The position numbers and the translations under genes were made by a program. This document shows, in pieces, positions 27,301-34,970 of a stretch of 64,000 bases of DNA. Numbering within the stretch: the first letter of the stretch is position 1; each line of letters starts with the position of its first letter. Source of the stretch: Galeruca laticollis (lineage: Eukaryota > Arthropoda > Insecta > Coleoptera > Chrysomelidae); assembly GCA_963921935.1 (NCBI GenBank), contig OY998176.1, forward strand, positions 141,466,305 to 141,530,304. The letters run 5' to 3'. The notes under the pieces are model-generated. The model was not told the DNA's origin, ran no database searches, and worked only from the letters and a program-made list of their open reading frames with translations.

Positions 27301-30300
27301 CTTAGAAGTGAGAAATAAAGGACGTAGTACAAAGCCAAGAAACTGTGAGTCAAGAAGACGTCACACTGTTTACTATTATGTGAAATCAAACAATTCAAAA
27401 GTAAAAGTATGTAAGAAAGCCTTTTTGAATATACATGGATTACAGAAAAACAGAGAAAGAGTGGAAAATATTATTGAGACAATAAAAAATGGATCACTTA
27501 CTCCAAAATTAGATAAAAGAGTAGCTCATTTAAATCACAAGAAGAAGTACAGTGATGACCAGATAGAATTTGTTAGAAATTTTATTGAAAGGCTACCCAA
27601 CTATAAGAGTCACTATTCACGAAATAACAATCCCAATGTTTTCTTCATGACGATGGAATACACTGTAGAAAAATGTTACGAGGTGCACAAGGAAGAGTGC
27701 CTGAATGAAGGTAAAAGTTGTGTCCTAAGATAAATTTAGGCGTATTTTTACTGAAGAATACAATATTAAGTTCAAGCCGCTAAAAATAGATACCAGTAGT
27801 GTTTGTAATGAACTTAATGTTTCCCTGAAAAATGCTGAACTTATTAAAGACCAAGAGGCTATAGAGAAACTAAAAATTGACGTAAAATTACATCATAAAA
27901 AAACAAAAGCTGGTCAGGACACAATAAAAATAGGAAAAATTAGAGCCACTGAAAATGACAGTACTTATGCTATCACATTCGATCTTCAGCAGGCATTGCC
28001 AACGCCGAAACTTTCTACTGGACTAACATTTTATAAGAAAAAGTTGTTTTGTTACAATCTTAGCATTCATAGCTTGCATCTTTCACAAGGTTATTTCTAC
28101 ATGTGGGATGAATCAACCGCTGCTAGAGGAGCTGATGAGATTGGAAGTTGTTTGTTGAAGTATTTTTCACAACACAATATAAAAGGTACAAAGCTAATTG
28201 CCATATCAGATAATTGCGGAGGCCAAAACAAAACTTGGTCCCTAGTGTCCGTATGGCTTCGCTTATTAGCCGAAGGGATATTTCAAGAAATTTTACATGT
28301 ATTTCCTCAAGTTGGCCTTCAGACCGAGATTTTGCCTGTGTGGATAACTATGTCAGAGCGCACTGTCAATATATCTACACCCCCGAAGAATGGGAAACAG
28401 TTTTAAGATCCGCACAAAAGAAGACACCGTTTATTGTGCACAGAATGACTCAAAATGATTTTTTGAAAATATCTGATATGAGAGGATTTTTTCAGCAGCC
28501 AAAGGCATCGGAATCAACAACCATAAGAAATGCTGTAAGAATGAAATTTTCATCAACACAACTTGATAAAATTGAGATGGCCAAGACATACTACGATTCG
28601 TTTACCTCTGTTTCTTTAAAAAAGGGGGAGACCGACAAATTTAAAAGAGCTTTTTGTTCAAGATCTTGAAAAGAAATACAATTCGAAGCTACCAATAGAT
28701 CAAGGAAAGCTCGAGCATGTTTTGTCTTGTTGGATTCATTCTGTTCATCATCCATTTTATATGAACCTGCAATCAAAATAGCCTACCATATTCATTCACA
28801 AGTTAGTTTAAGTTTAATATGTGTGTTTTAAGATGATATGTGTTTTTCAGAATAAATATTTTTTGTAAGTAAATAATGTTATCTGCATACTAGTCTATAT
28901 TTATAGCCTTCATATCAGATGCTTAAGATATAATGCTATTTACCAAATCCATTAAGGATACATTTTAAAAACTTAGAACTATTGAGAGATGATTTTCTAA
29001 ACTTTTGAAAAGATATATCTCAGAATTTCAAAAATGTTAGCTACCATTTTTTACGCCCGAGGCCTTCAATTACCACCTGCACCAACTGCTTACTACAAAA
29101 TATTCTGTAACTGCCAGAATGGTTGTGGTTTGAGCTATGGATGCCGAAAATAAGTGTTGCAATGCTCGTTATAGCTTTTGATCAATGTAATGGACATGTA
29201 TGCTTCATCATAGCAACATGATCTCGATGAAGACATCGCATGTAACTCTGAAGTTGTGAATGTTTGGAGATGAATGTCACTGATAACGAGGAAGATGATG
29301 ATAATGATAATGAAATTATTGAGCGACTGGAAGAAGATGAGGATGAAGAAAACTAGCTGACTGTTAATTGTTTGATTGGATATTTATAAATGTGTATTAA
29401 ATAGTTAATTAACTAATATTTAACAAATAATTAACCGTCCTATTAACTGGGACTATTGACCTTGCACTAGACAATTTTTATGCTGGATGCAAATAAGTTT
29501 GGAAGCAAAGGAATTAAAATATGTCCAAAAAATTAACTTATTAGTGTTTTAAATGAAACTCACGGTTTCTAGTTAATTTCACAATATAATAAAAGTTATT
29601 GAAAATTCTAAAAAATTGACAATTGTTTAGATAAATCTATATCATCGTCAGAATGACAGAAGTTACATTTTATTTAATGCCTACCTGATGTTTAGTAGTT
29701 ATTTTTGGCTAGACCAAGTAGTGACCTAACTTGTGATTGACTTAATATATGTTTATAGAAAAAAGAAGAAGATGTGATATTACAAATATTGAAGCTTAGA
29801 TATTATTAGCCCTATGGTGATATCCTGGATATCATTTTTCCAATTAAGATCAGTATAACTGTGCAATGATATAGAAAACCAGGAAAACTATATCTGCTGA
29901 TCTTTACAATTATCACTTAAGAAGACAGTTTATTAGTGGAGAACTCCCTAGATTTAACTGTTCATTGACAACTTCATATTGTGGGTTTCTTAAATGTCTT
30001 CTAATTTCCAATTCTTCAAGGAAATCCAATTTTTGTTTCTTTTCACAAATATGCAGCACTTCTAGTTTTGTGTTAGATGTCAATGAATGATTGGTGTCAA
30101 GTAGATGTTTTGCTTAGTGGGATTTTTCTGGTTATTTTAACCTGTATGCCGTAAGTGTTCACTGTATCGGATTTCAACATTCCTAAGGGTCTGACCCAAA
30201 TAGACAGCATTACATTCTGGACATTTGAGTTTATATATACCTGACTTCTTTAATAGTGGTATTTTTGAAATATTTTGAAATCCGATACAGTGAACACTTA

Positions 30301-31951
30301 CGAGCATACAGGTTAAAACAACCAGATAAATCCCACTACGCAAAACATCTACTTGACATCAATCATTCATTGACACCTAACACAAAACTAGAAGTGCTGC
30401 ATATTTGTGAAAAGAAACAAGAATTGGATTTCCTTGAAGAATTGGAAATTAGAAGACATTTAAGAAACCCACAATATGAAGTTGTCAATGAACAGTTAAA
30501 TCTAGGGAGTTCTCCACTAATAAACTGTCTTCTTAAGTGATAATTGTAAAGATCAGCAGATATAGTTTTCCTGGTTTTCTATATCATTGCACAGTTATAC
30601 TGATCTTAATTGGAAAAATGTTATCCAGGACATCACCATAGGGCTAATAATATCTAAGCTTCAATATTTGTAATATCACATCTTCTTCTTTTTTCTATAA
30701 ACATATATTAAGTCAATCACAAGTTAGGTCACTTCTTGGTCTAGCCAAAAATAACTACTAAACATCAGGTAGGCATCAAATAAAATGTAACTTCTGTCAT
30801 TCTGACGATGATATTGATTTATCGAAACAATTGTCAATTTTTTAGAATTTTCGATAACTTTTATTATATTGTGGAATTAACTAGAAACCGTGAGTTTCAT
30901 TTAAAACACTAATATGAGCAGATTCCACGAAGTAAGGGTCTAGACAGTTAATTTCAAAAAATTAACCTTCAACCTTAAATACACAAGGACATTCACACGT
31001 GGCCTGGTTTTTTAGTCAATATTTAAAGTACTAACATAGAGGTTTATACAAACTTTGAGCTTATTCCGTTTCATTTCGTGCTTGACCCCTTTTTTTAGCT
31101 CAAGTGACTGTGCTAATATTTGCGTAGAACAGGAATCCACTGTAAGAATTAGCCTGTTGCATCAGAATTCCGAAATATTTGAGGTTATGTACTTAAAAAT
31201 TAGCATATTTCGCTACTTTTGAGGTTATGTATAGAGAAAACACTAAATTCTTTTGGGGTTTTCATTTTAGTTACTACTTTTTACACAATTTAAGAGTCGC
31301 GGGGTTCGTTTTTCTTCTGCGCTAATTTGAAGTTACGAGGTATGTCGCATTAATACCATCAGTCATTTTTCTGCTTGAAATTTGTAGTCGGATGTTTTTG
31401 AAGTGGCTGAGTATGAATAATAATATAGCGGATTTGAACTGCAGTTCCACAAATCTTAATCACACAAACCCACAAAGGTTTCTTTATCCCTCTTTTGTTG
31501 AACATTTTTTGCCACTCATAATGATATACATAAAAACTAGATTGTTTATCGGAGTTAAATAATTTGTTTCAGCATCTACGTAACAAGCAAGATTGCAGAA
31601 TGGGTGGAGCAAAACGGAGGTCTACTGGCAATGGAATCCCTATGCAGAGAAAAATCTGATTTAGTTTACGAGGTCATTGACAATTCGAAAGGTTTTTATC
31701 ACACACCTGCTGAAAAAAATGTGCGAAGCAGGATAAACATCCCATTTCGAATCGGAGGTTCCGACGGGGACGAAGATTTGGAAAAAATATTTCTAGAAGA
31801 AGCAAAAACAGAAAATATGGTAGATTTAAAAGGGCACAGATTAGTGGGAGGAATAAGAGTTAGTTTATATAATGCTATAACTATAGAAAACGTAAAAAAA
31901 TTGGTTGCATTTATGATTTCTTTCAAAGAAAGATATGGAAACAAAAAATAA
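12276..31951 (+). CDS. PSAT1: Phosphoserine aminotransferase, six coding exons
   Basis: The spliced coding sequence join(12276..12332, 17870..18000, 18095..18369, 23552..23646, 23695..23864, 31573..31951) is 1107 nt, or 368 residues, against about 370 in the animal enzyme. It converts 3-phosphohydroxypyruvate and glutamate to phosphoserine and 2-oxoglutarate, the second step of serine synthesis, in the cytosol with pyridoxal phosphate. All junction phases agree. Visible landmarks are NFGAGPTKLP (8-17), VELSHRS, the GGGQGAFSAIP cofactor region, VVDMCSN, and ASQKN with the Schiff-base lysine at residue 196. The C-terminal KGHRLVGGIRVSLYNA carries substrate-binding arginine and histidine. No stop or frameshift interrupts it, so this copy looks functional. 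The ATG context (TATTATGG) is acceptable. Introns 1, 3 and 5 are filled with transposons; intron 4 is only 48 nt. Confidence 0.95.
13482..16822 (+). mobile_element. hAT transposon, ZMYM1-like (TTF finger plus DUF4371), in PSAT intron 1
   Basis: Imperfect terminal inverted repeats rich in C and G (CACCCATACTCGGGGGC on the left; the reverse complement of GGGCGCCCATGAATGGATG on the right) frame a decayed transposase. G/C runs next to the ends (GCCCCCCTCCCCC; CCCCCCCCCC) are typical of this insect hAT group. No clear 8-bp target duplication was found. The exact ends are uncertain by several bases. Confidence 0.65.
14451..16556 (+). pseudogene. ZMYM1-like hAT transposase, decayed
   Basis: Pieces in order are: 14639-14998 with the TTF-type zinc finger (WFYIYSWLVYSPKLKGGRCK, C-x2-C, LFKP); 15226-15477 with the DUF4371 region (FSLLSNETADISGEEQLS); 15450-15977 with GLGFDGCSTMAGHESGV, HCACHRLNLVI and CETRWSHKY of the hAT catalytic fold; 16020-16415; and 16416-16556 with a hATC-like dimerisation tail (ARLWYDVWADKD). 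At least four interruptions break the gene: a gap with stops at 15000-15225, a frame switch near 15455, stops at about 15975, and one at 16413. It sits in the sense direction within PSAT intron 1. A related but separate copy is at 35818-37412. Confidence 0.8.
16823..17869. other. Rest of PSAT intron 1
   Basis: No gene recognised. A string ACAGGGTGTTTCCTAATCGC near 17320 looks like the end of a transposon, but no partner end was found. The acceptor TTTGTTTAG closes the intron at 17869. Confidence 0.5.
17870..18000 (+). CDS. PSAT1: PSAT exon 2
   Basis: Acceptor TTTGTTTAG|ATACTT, donor CT|GTAAGT, ending in phase 2. It encodes the SYQNIGISIVELSHRSTEY region, conserved in PSAT. Confidence 0.9.
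18095..18369 (+). CDS. PSAT1: PSAT exon 3
   Basis: Follows a 94-nt intron (acceptor TATTTTAG). It encodes the cofactor phosphate-binding loop AAGGGQGAFSAIPINL, YLVTGTWSKIAAEEAKKYG and PDPTTWKLDPNASYVFYCDN, all hallmarks of PSAT. The donor is G|GTATGT, phase 1. Confidence 0.9.
18594..18965 (+). repeat. Tandem repeat array, left part (two units of about 176 bp)
   Basis: Two diverged units, each containing AAACCGAwATTTCTCCAAAAA, a GTACTGGCTCyGGTGAG segment and CACTCCrGAGGCTGTATCGTG. The same unit recurs at 21597-22095. Both blocks end in the same string (ACAAGACATGT, then AAAAGTGGC). The block lies in PSAT intron 3. Confidence 0.8.
18966..19506. other. Unassigned intron sequence, possible BEL 3' LTR remnant at its right end
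   Basis: 18966-19200 shows short open frames on both strands without a family match. At 19507-19516, read on the - strand, a purine tract (GGGGGGAGAA) is followed by TGTTGTGATATGACATG, which looks like a polypurine tract and the start of a 3' LTR. No other end could be fixed, and no matching 5' LTR is seen. Confidence 0.35.
19680..20649 (-). pseudogene. BEL/Pao retrotransposon integrase remnant
   Basis: On the - strand, fragments in two frames give RLNAQTAQQVMADLPKDRV, YSRPFQKVGVDFGGLF (start of the integrase core), ISIFVCMVTKAAHIGLVSDL, TTDAFIGILKCFVARLGNP and YSDNPTNFLGA. Then comes the frame 20198-19821 with ILNSRLL, LTSGHFLIGSSL and a RPKWL...GELVLLKEEN-like end, followed by an SGPDGKVRVVLKTKTG segment. 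This order is the C-terminal half of a BEL/Pao Pol polyprotein. At least one frameshift (near 20440) and a gap near 20200-20290 break it. Gag, protease, RT and RNase H are absent. It lies antisense in PSAT intron 3. Confidence 0.8.
20650..21596. repeat. LTR-like block (TGTTATTG...TTACAACA)
   Basis: A stretch of GC content unlike its surroundings begins TGTTATTGCCG and ends GTCGTTACAACA, so its ends have the TG...CA form of an LTR. It interrupts the BEL remnant on one side and the tandem array on the other. Flanks (CGATT and AAATT) are only partly alike, so a 5-bp target duplication is not proven. It may be a solo LTR. Confidence 0.4.
21072..21360 (+). repeat. Degenerate ~50-bp tandem repeats inside the LTR-like block
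   Basis: About six diverged units share a core TTCAACAC(G/A)CTCC followed by GG(G/A)TTTC-like sequence. Cores begin near 21072, 21122, 21171, 21221, 21279 and 21332. The unit length varies from about 49 to 58 bp. Confidence 0.55.
21597..22095 (+). repeat. Tandem repeat array, right part (about 2.7 units)
   Basis: Same unit as at 18594-18965 (GTACTGGCTCTGGT, AATATTCAATCATAAAATTGGTGACTT, CACTCCGGAG). It starts within a unit and ends in ACAAGACATGTAACGAAAAGTGGC. The spacing between corresponding points is about 164-176 bp. Confidence 0.75.
22339..23454 (-). pseudogene. FAM200/ZBED5-like hAT remnant in PSAT intron 3
   Basis: The right end, read on the - strand from 23454, is CAGTGTTTCCCAACCGGTGG, a classic hAT terminal repeat. 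Inside, in shifted frames, about 23155-23090 gives DQLVCEIKKSSYFELQVDES (the N-terminal core of FAM200/ZBED5-like transposases). The frame 22581-22339 gives LAYPVDLFGHLNHFGKV, as in the region these proteins share before the dimerisation domain. Most of the middle is missing and many stops are present. The left terminal repeat was not identified with confidence. Confidence 0.6.
23552..23646 (+). CDS. PSAT1: PSAT exon 4
   Basis: Acceptor CACTTTTTAG, donor AAG|GTAAGC, ending in phase 0. It encodes GVEFPFVPETNNVPLVVDMC and then SNLLTKQIDVSK, the segment before the catalytic lysine. Confidence 0.9.
23695..23864 (+). CDS. PSAT1: PSAT exon 5 (catalytic lysine)
   Basis: Encodes FGVIFAASQKNLGTAGTAVI with the lysine that binds pyridoxal phosphate, then REDLLGYAAGYCPSILNF and NTPPIFP. 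The start is set by protein continuity (VSK|FGV). It requires the acceptor AATTAAAAAAAG and a 48-nt intron. The donor is CC|GTAAGT, phase 2. Confidence 0.85.
24383..26152. mobile_element. 1.77-kb fold-back (palindromic) element
   Basis: The two halves are near-perfect reverse complements: TAGTCCAGGAGGAATCGGCG at 24383 mirrors CGCCGATTCCTCCTGGACTA at 26133-26152, and the match continues inward for more than 800 bp on each side. The centre has a short unpaired segment near 25226-25300. It encodes no recognisable protein. The open frame 25744-25986 and its mirror are products of the symmetry. It is inserted in an orphan repeat gene whose reading resumes at 26153. The target duplication is ambiguous (TA, or AAG on both sides). 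Confidence 0.85.
26153..26389 (+). pseudogene. Orphan insect repeat protein, segment before the Cys-rich tail
   Basis: The frame reads KVYNTPKSEDGVDQLRYVQF, then LPPTSAAVHQHINRVSYEIQTWLGND and a WGAAI end with a stop at 26356. The LPPTSAA...QHxxRVxxQxQxWLGN pattern recurs in many unannotated insect proteins that go with repeats and have a Cys-rich tail. The tail is found at 29065, beyond the DDE transposon inserted at 26390. Function unknown. Confidence 0.55.
26390..29064 (+). mobile_element. DDE DNA transposon of uncertain superfamily, in PSAT intron 5
   Basis: Terminal inverted repeats CTCGGGTGTAAAAAATGGTA (26392-26411) and the reverse complement at 29043-29062 (one mismatch) bound a 2.7-kb unit with a spliced, decayed transposase-like gene. 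The left flank and right flank are two halves of one orphan repeat gene, which confirms insertion. No clean target duplication can be read. Confidence 0.8.
26582..28781 (+). pseudogene. Transposase-like gene of the 26.4-29.1 kb element
   Basis: Exon 1 (26582-26722, MADSSRVACSFGAQ..., with one stop) ends at a good donor GGTGAGTT. An acceptor TTTTTTACAG lies at 26913-26922. Then follow a basic stretch (GRKRKRCKKKQFKENR), CGCKKNVPLLSEDERRCIF and YNLQNSYIFGCL (27188-27733), TFDLQQALPTPKLSTGLTFY with a candidate catalytic D, YMWDESTAARGADEIGSCL, AISDNCGGQNKTW with a second D, PSDRDFACVDNYV and an LSCWIHSVHHPFY tail ending at 28781. Frameshifts occur near 27200, 27733, 28320 and 28650. The same architecture is common in unannotated insect proteins. 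A Sola-like origin is possible but I cannot establish it. Confidence 0.7.
29065..29345 (+). pseudogene. Cys-rich tail of the orphan insect repeat protein
   Basis: LPPAPTAYYKIFCNCQNGCG followed by a YGCRK segment is the Cys-rich C terminus that matches the segment at 26153-26389. The two are separated by the inserted transposon. It then decays into stops. An acidic D/E-rich stretch follows near 29285-29355. Confidence 0.5.
29541..30912. mobile_element. Penelope-like element, family B, inverted pair of 3' ends
   Basis: The unit starts TTAGTGTTTTAAATGAAACTC and ends with its reverse complement. The left half (29541 to about 30268) is the 3' part of a family B copy on the - strand, ending in GIY-YIG (SGIYKLKCPECNAVYLGQTL). 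The right half (about 30268-30912) is a + strand copy of the C-terminal region only (IRYSEHLRAYRLKQPDKSHY ... LNLGSSPLINCLLK). It lacks the RT domain and is non-autonomous. It lies in PSAT intron 5. Confidence 0.85.
30802..30835 (+). ncRNA. Hammerhead-ribozyme-like motif, Penelope B, intron copy
   Basis: CTGACGA, hairpin GATATTGATTTATC, GAAA, then ACAATTGTC with a GTC cleavage-type triplet. The mirror copy at 29618-29651 has the GAAA strand mutated. Confidence 0.45.
31573..31951 (+). CDS. PSAT1: PSAT exon 6, terminal coding exon
   Basis: Acceptor TTTGTTTCAG. It encodes IYVTSKIAEWVEQNGGL, the NIPFRIGGSDGDEDLEKIF segment and KGHRLVGGIRVSLYNAITIE, ending KERYGNKK and TAA at 31949-31951. The C terminus has the expected length. 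The 3' UTR runs straight into a large palindrome. Confidence 0.95.
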
Positions 31952-31952
31952 T

Positions 31953-32527
31953 AATTTATCAAGAAAAGAATTTTTTATATTTTGGTACAATGATTTATTT
32001 AGCAGAGCGCTTTCAGTTTAATAACAAACCATCCTCAGTGCCCCATGGTCAGGGTGTACAACAAATCATCACATTTAGAAGCAACATACACGAATTAAAA
32101 TACAATGCTTAGCACACAGTCAGCATTCAATAAAACAATAATAATAAAAACAACACCTTCAACCCATTGTCCAATGGATAAATCCCTGAAATAGGGAAGA
32201 AATTTTTAACTCAATGAGTCAGCTGTTTGACATACGACAACTGCCGTATGTCAAACAGCTGACTCATTGAGTTAAAAATTTCTTCCCTATTTCAGGGATT
32301 TATCCATTGGACAATGGGTTGAAGGTATTGTTTTTATTATAATTGTTTTATTGAATGCTGACTGTGTGCTAAGCATTGTATTTTAATTCGTGTATGTTGC
32401 TTCTAAATGTGATGATTTGTTGTACACCCTGACCATGGGGCACTGAGGATGGTTTGTTATTAAACTGAAAGCGCTCTGCTAAATAAATCATTGTACCAAA
32501 ATATAAAAAAGTCTTTTCTTGATAATT
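31953..32527. repeat. 575-bp palindrome immediately after the PSAT stop codon
   Basis: Left arm 31953-32236 and right arm 32245-32527 are near-perfect reverse complements around an 8-base spacer. Examples are GACATACG|ACAACTGC|CGTATGTC at the centre and ATTTATCAAGAAAAG mirrored by CTTTTCTTGATAAT at the outer ends. Candidate poly(A) signals (AATAAA near 32129 and 32484) lie inside the arms. It may be a fold-back element or an inverted duplication of the 3' UTR. Confidence 0.9.
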
Positions 32528-32750
32528 GTTTTTTCTCTGGTACACTCAGCTGACTTCACTCATTTAAATAATAATTTGCAACAAGTTTCAAAATTTTCTG
32601 AATAAACATGTTTTATAAATTCGTTTCATTATTATTAAAGTACAAATGAGAGAATCTGCTTTCAAATATGTTATCAGTTGTATTCATAACCGTAACAGTC
32701 GTTTGCAGCTTCAAGGTCGAACATTTCTATTTCTTTAACAGCCCGATCTA

Positions 32751-33038
32751 TTAGCACAGTTTAAAGCTTAACAGAAGCAGTTGGCTCACTCTACCGATTT
32801 TTGTGTTACAACTTTCATCTCACTCATACACACTCATGGGAATCAACTTCCCGTTGCGCAGAAAGTTTGTTATTTATTACACACAGTTGTCAGATATTTT
32901 ATTGTATCAATTGGATACGCCCCTAAGCGCGTGGGTTACAATTTTCGGTTGCGCAGTGGAAAATTTGAACCATGAACATCAAAGACGCCGACATCGAGTG
33001 AGCCAACTGCTTCTGTTAAGCTTTAAACTGTGCTATTA
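32751..33038. mobile_element. MITE-like element with 41-bp inverted ends
   Basis: TTAGCACAGTTTAAAGCTTA at 32751 and the rest of a 41-bp arm are mirrored by an arm at 32996-33036 ending CTTTAAACTGTGCTA. No coding capacity is seen. Confidence 0.75.
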
Positions 33039-33690
33039 GCTAGTGGGATGGAAACAGAGCATATAGAGTCTACTATGATAAAGCCTACTCCAATTAGCCA
33101 ATTTCATTCTAGTCTTTTTTCATCTAGAGGTTCCAATAATGGATGCAGTAATGTATTTCCGTGGTTTTCTTACTTCGCTCTGCTATGAATTCTTTGACAA
33201 AACCTACTTTTTGATCTTCGTGTTGAATTAGATTCAGCCGTAGATTATATATCGCCCGAATCTATGGATTCAGCAAATACAACGGTTTATATGCTATCGT
33301 GCTCAGTATTTTGAGCTCACTTATCTCTTTGTGTGATTGGTTTGCTCAAGCATAGAGCTCGATGTCATACATCCAGGTAGGCTTGATTATAGTTTTATAA
33401 AGAAAATTGTTTTTTTGTGCTTGGTTTCCTGCCAAATAACCAGTTTAAATATTTTATTTTTAAGTGGATTTGTTACCGATCATGATTTATACAGTGTGTT
33501 CAAAAAATAACATAATGACTTAATAACCGAATACTATCAATTGCGAACCACCTCCTCAGATAATTAGTCAAGATGGCGCCAGCTGACTACTTCTCGCAAG
33601 TGTGTAACCACACGAGCCAAATAGATGTTGTCGGAGGACGGAATCTTCAGTTCAGATTAGATACTCTGAACTAGAAGGCATTACGGCACT

Positions 33691-33722
33691 CTTGAAGAGA
33701 CCCAAGAAGGTCGAAACCGGTT
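33691..33722 (+). ncRNA. Hammerhead-like motif beside a tandem duplication
   Basis: CTTGAAGA, stem GACC/GGTC, then GAAA and the palindrome CCGG. This resembles the hammerhead-like ends seen in Penelope-type elements, although the first conserved C of CUGANGA is U. It is a weak call. Confidence 0.3.
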
Positions 33723-34092
33723 AGTGTCCTTGCGGTTGCGATCGATGTCGCGTTCTTCGAAGGGGATGTAATTCAATATATTCTGCGTGGTATTAGCCAG
33801 TAAAGTAGTTGTTTTTCTCTTCGAAGAACGGTCAGGTTAATATGTCGAAATTATTGAAATTTTGACTAAAACTTAGGTCCAGTAGAGAACCGAAAGTTAT
33901 TTTTCCGGTTAGTGTCCTTGCGGTTGCGATCGATGTCGCGTTCTTCGAAGGGGATGTAATTCAATATATTCTGCGTGGTATTAGCCAGTAAAGTAGTTGT
34001 TTTTCTCTTCGAAGAACGGTCAGGTTAATATGTCGAAATTATTGAAATTTTGACTAAAACTTAGGTGCAGTAGAAAACCGAAAGTTATTTTT
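33717..34092 (+). repeat. 188-bp tandem duplication
   Basis: Two nearly identical units (33717-33904 and 33905-34092), both starting CCGGTTAGTGTCCTTGCGGT. They differ at only a few bases (for example GTCCAGTAGAGAAC and GTGCAGTAGAAAAC), so the duplication is recent. Each unit has two TTCTTCGAA-type strings in opposite sense. Confidence 0.9.
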
Positions 34093-34628
34093 CATTTATT
34101 TGCATGCTCCTGGAAGTCATCTTAGCCATACTCTGATTTATATATTTTAAAGACAACTTTACTTCTCTATCAGGTAATCGACGCCTCAGCGTATTTAAAT
34201 CGAACTTTCAAACACGCGCGTTTTTAACGTCCCTATGGTAACAACAACAACTGGAGAAACGTAAGTATCAATGACAACTTTTTTTTATTAGTTTTCAAAT
34301 TTTATATATTCATTGTGAACCAATGTCTTATTTGGTTTTTTCTGCAAAATTTATTTATATATTCATATATACATTGTATCCTTTCAAATATAAATAAAGA
34401 AACTTTCTGATTATTGATCTGACAGCAGTACCTCGTAACGTCAAATAAAAATAAATACTATTTAGGATGGACTTTCACGAAACTTGGCTGGGCATTGAGG
34501 GCGGACTTTTATGAAATGAAACTTGGCTGGGCATCGAGGACGGACTTCCATTTTTTTTGTAATAATAATGTAATAATAATATTTTATGATTTCAAAGTGC
34601 ACCAATAAAAAAAATAGCGAAAGTATTC

Positions 34629-34727
34629 GTGGATAACTGGTCTTTCAAACACTTGCTCTATTTCGAGCACTCCGGCTGTGCCGTCGTGCTCAAAAATCGC
34701 GCGTGTTTGAAAGACCTCTTTATCCAC
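34629..34727. repeat. 99-bp hairpin, MITE-like
   Basis: GTGGATAACTGGTCTTTCAAACAC pairs with GTGTTTGAAAGACCTCTTTATCCAC, and an inner GAGCAC/GTGCTC pair extends the stem. A related string (CTTTCAAACACGCGCG) occurs at about 34205, so it is part of a repeat family. Confidence 0.75.
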
Positions 34728-34730
34728 TTA

Positions 34731-34970
34731 TACTTTAATATACTAATTCCTGTAGCAATTGAAACCTCTAGTGTTTTCGGTCATGAAGGTTTAAAATTCA
34801 TTAAAGAAACCGGTAAAAAAATATCAGTAGAAACCAATGATTCAAGAGCAACTTTGTTCTTTATACAACAAATAAGTATTGCAATTCAAAGAGGAAACGC
34901 TTCATCTTTTCTCGGTACGTTTCCCCGTTCTAAGCCTATAGAAGAAGTTGTTATGAAACCTAATCATTAG
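34731..34970 (+). pseudogene. C-terminal tail of a reverse-transcriptase-type repeat
   Basis: The open frame reads ILIPVAIETSSVFGHEGLKF, then RATLFFIQQISIAIQRGNAS and FLGTFP before a stop. The AIET...FxxQxxxxAIQRGNAxSxLGT pattern is the usual C-terminal end of a group of arthropod retroelement proteins. Nothing of the catalytic core is present upstream. The family call is tentative. Confidence 0.4.
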
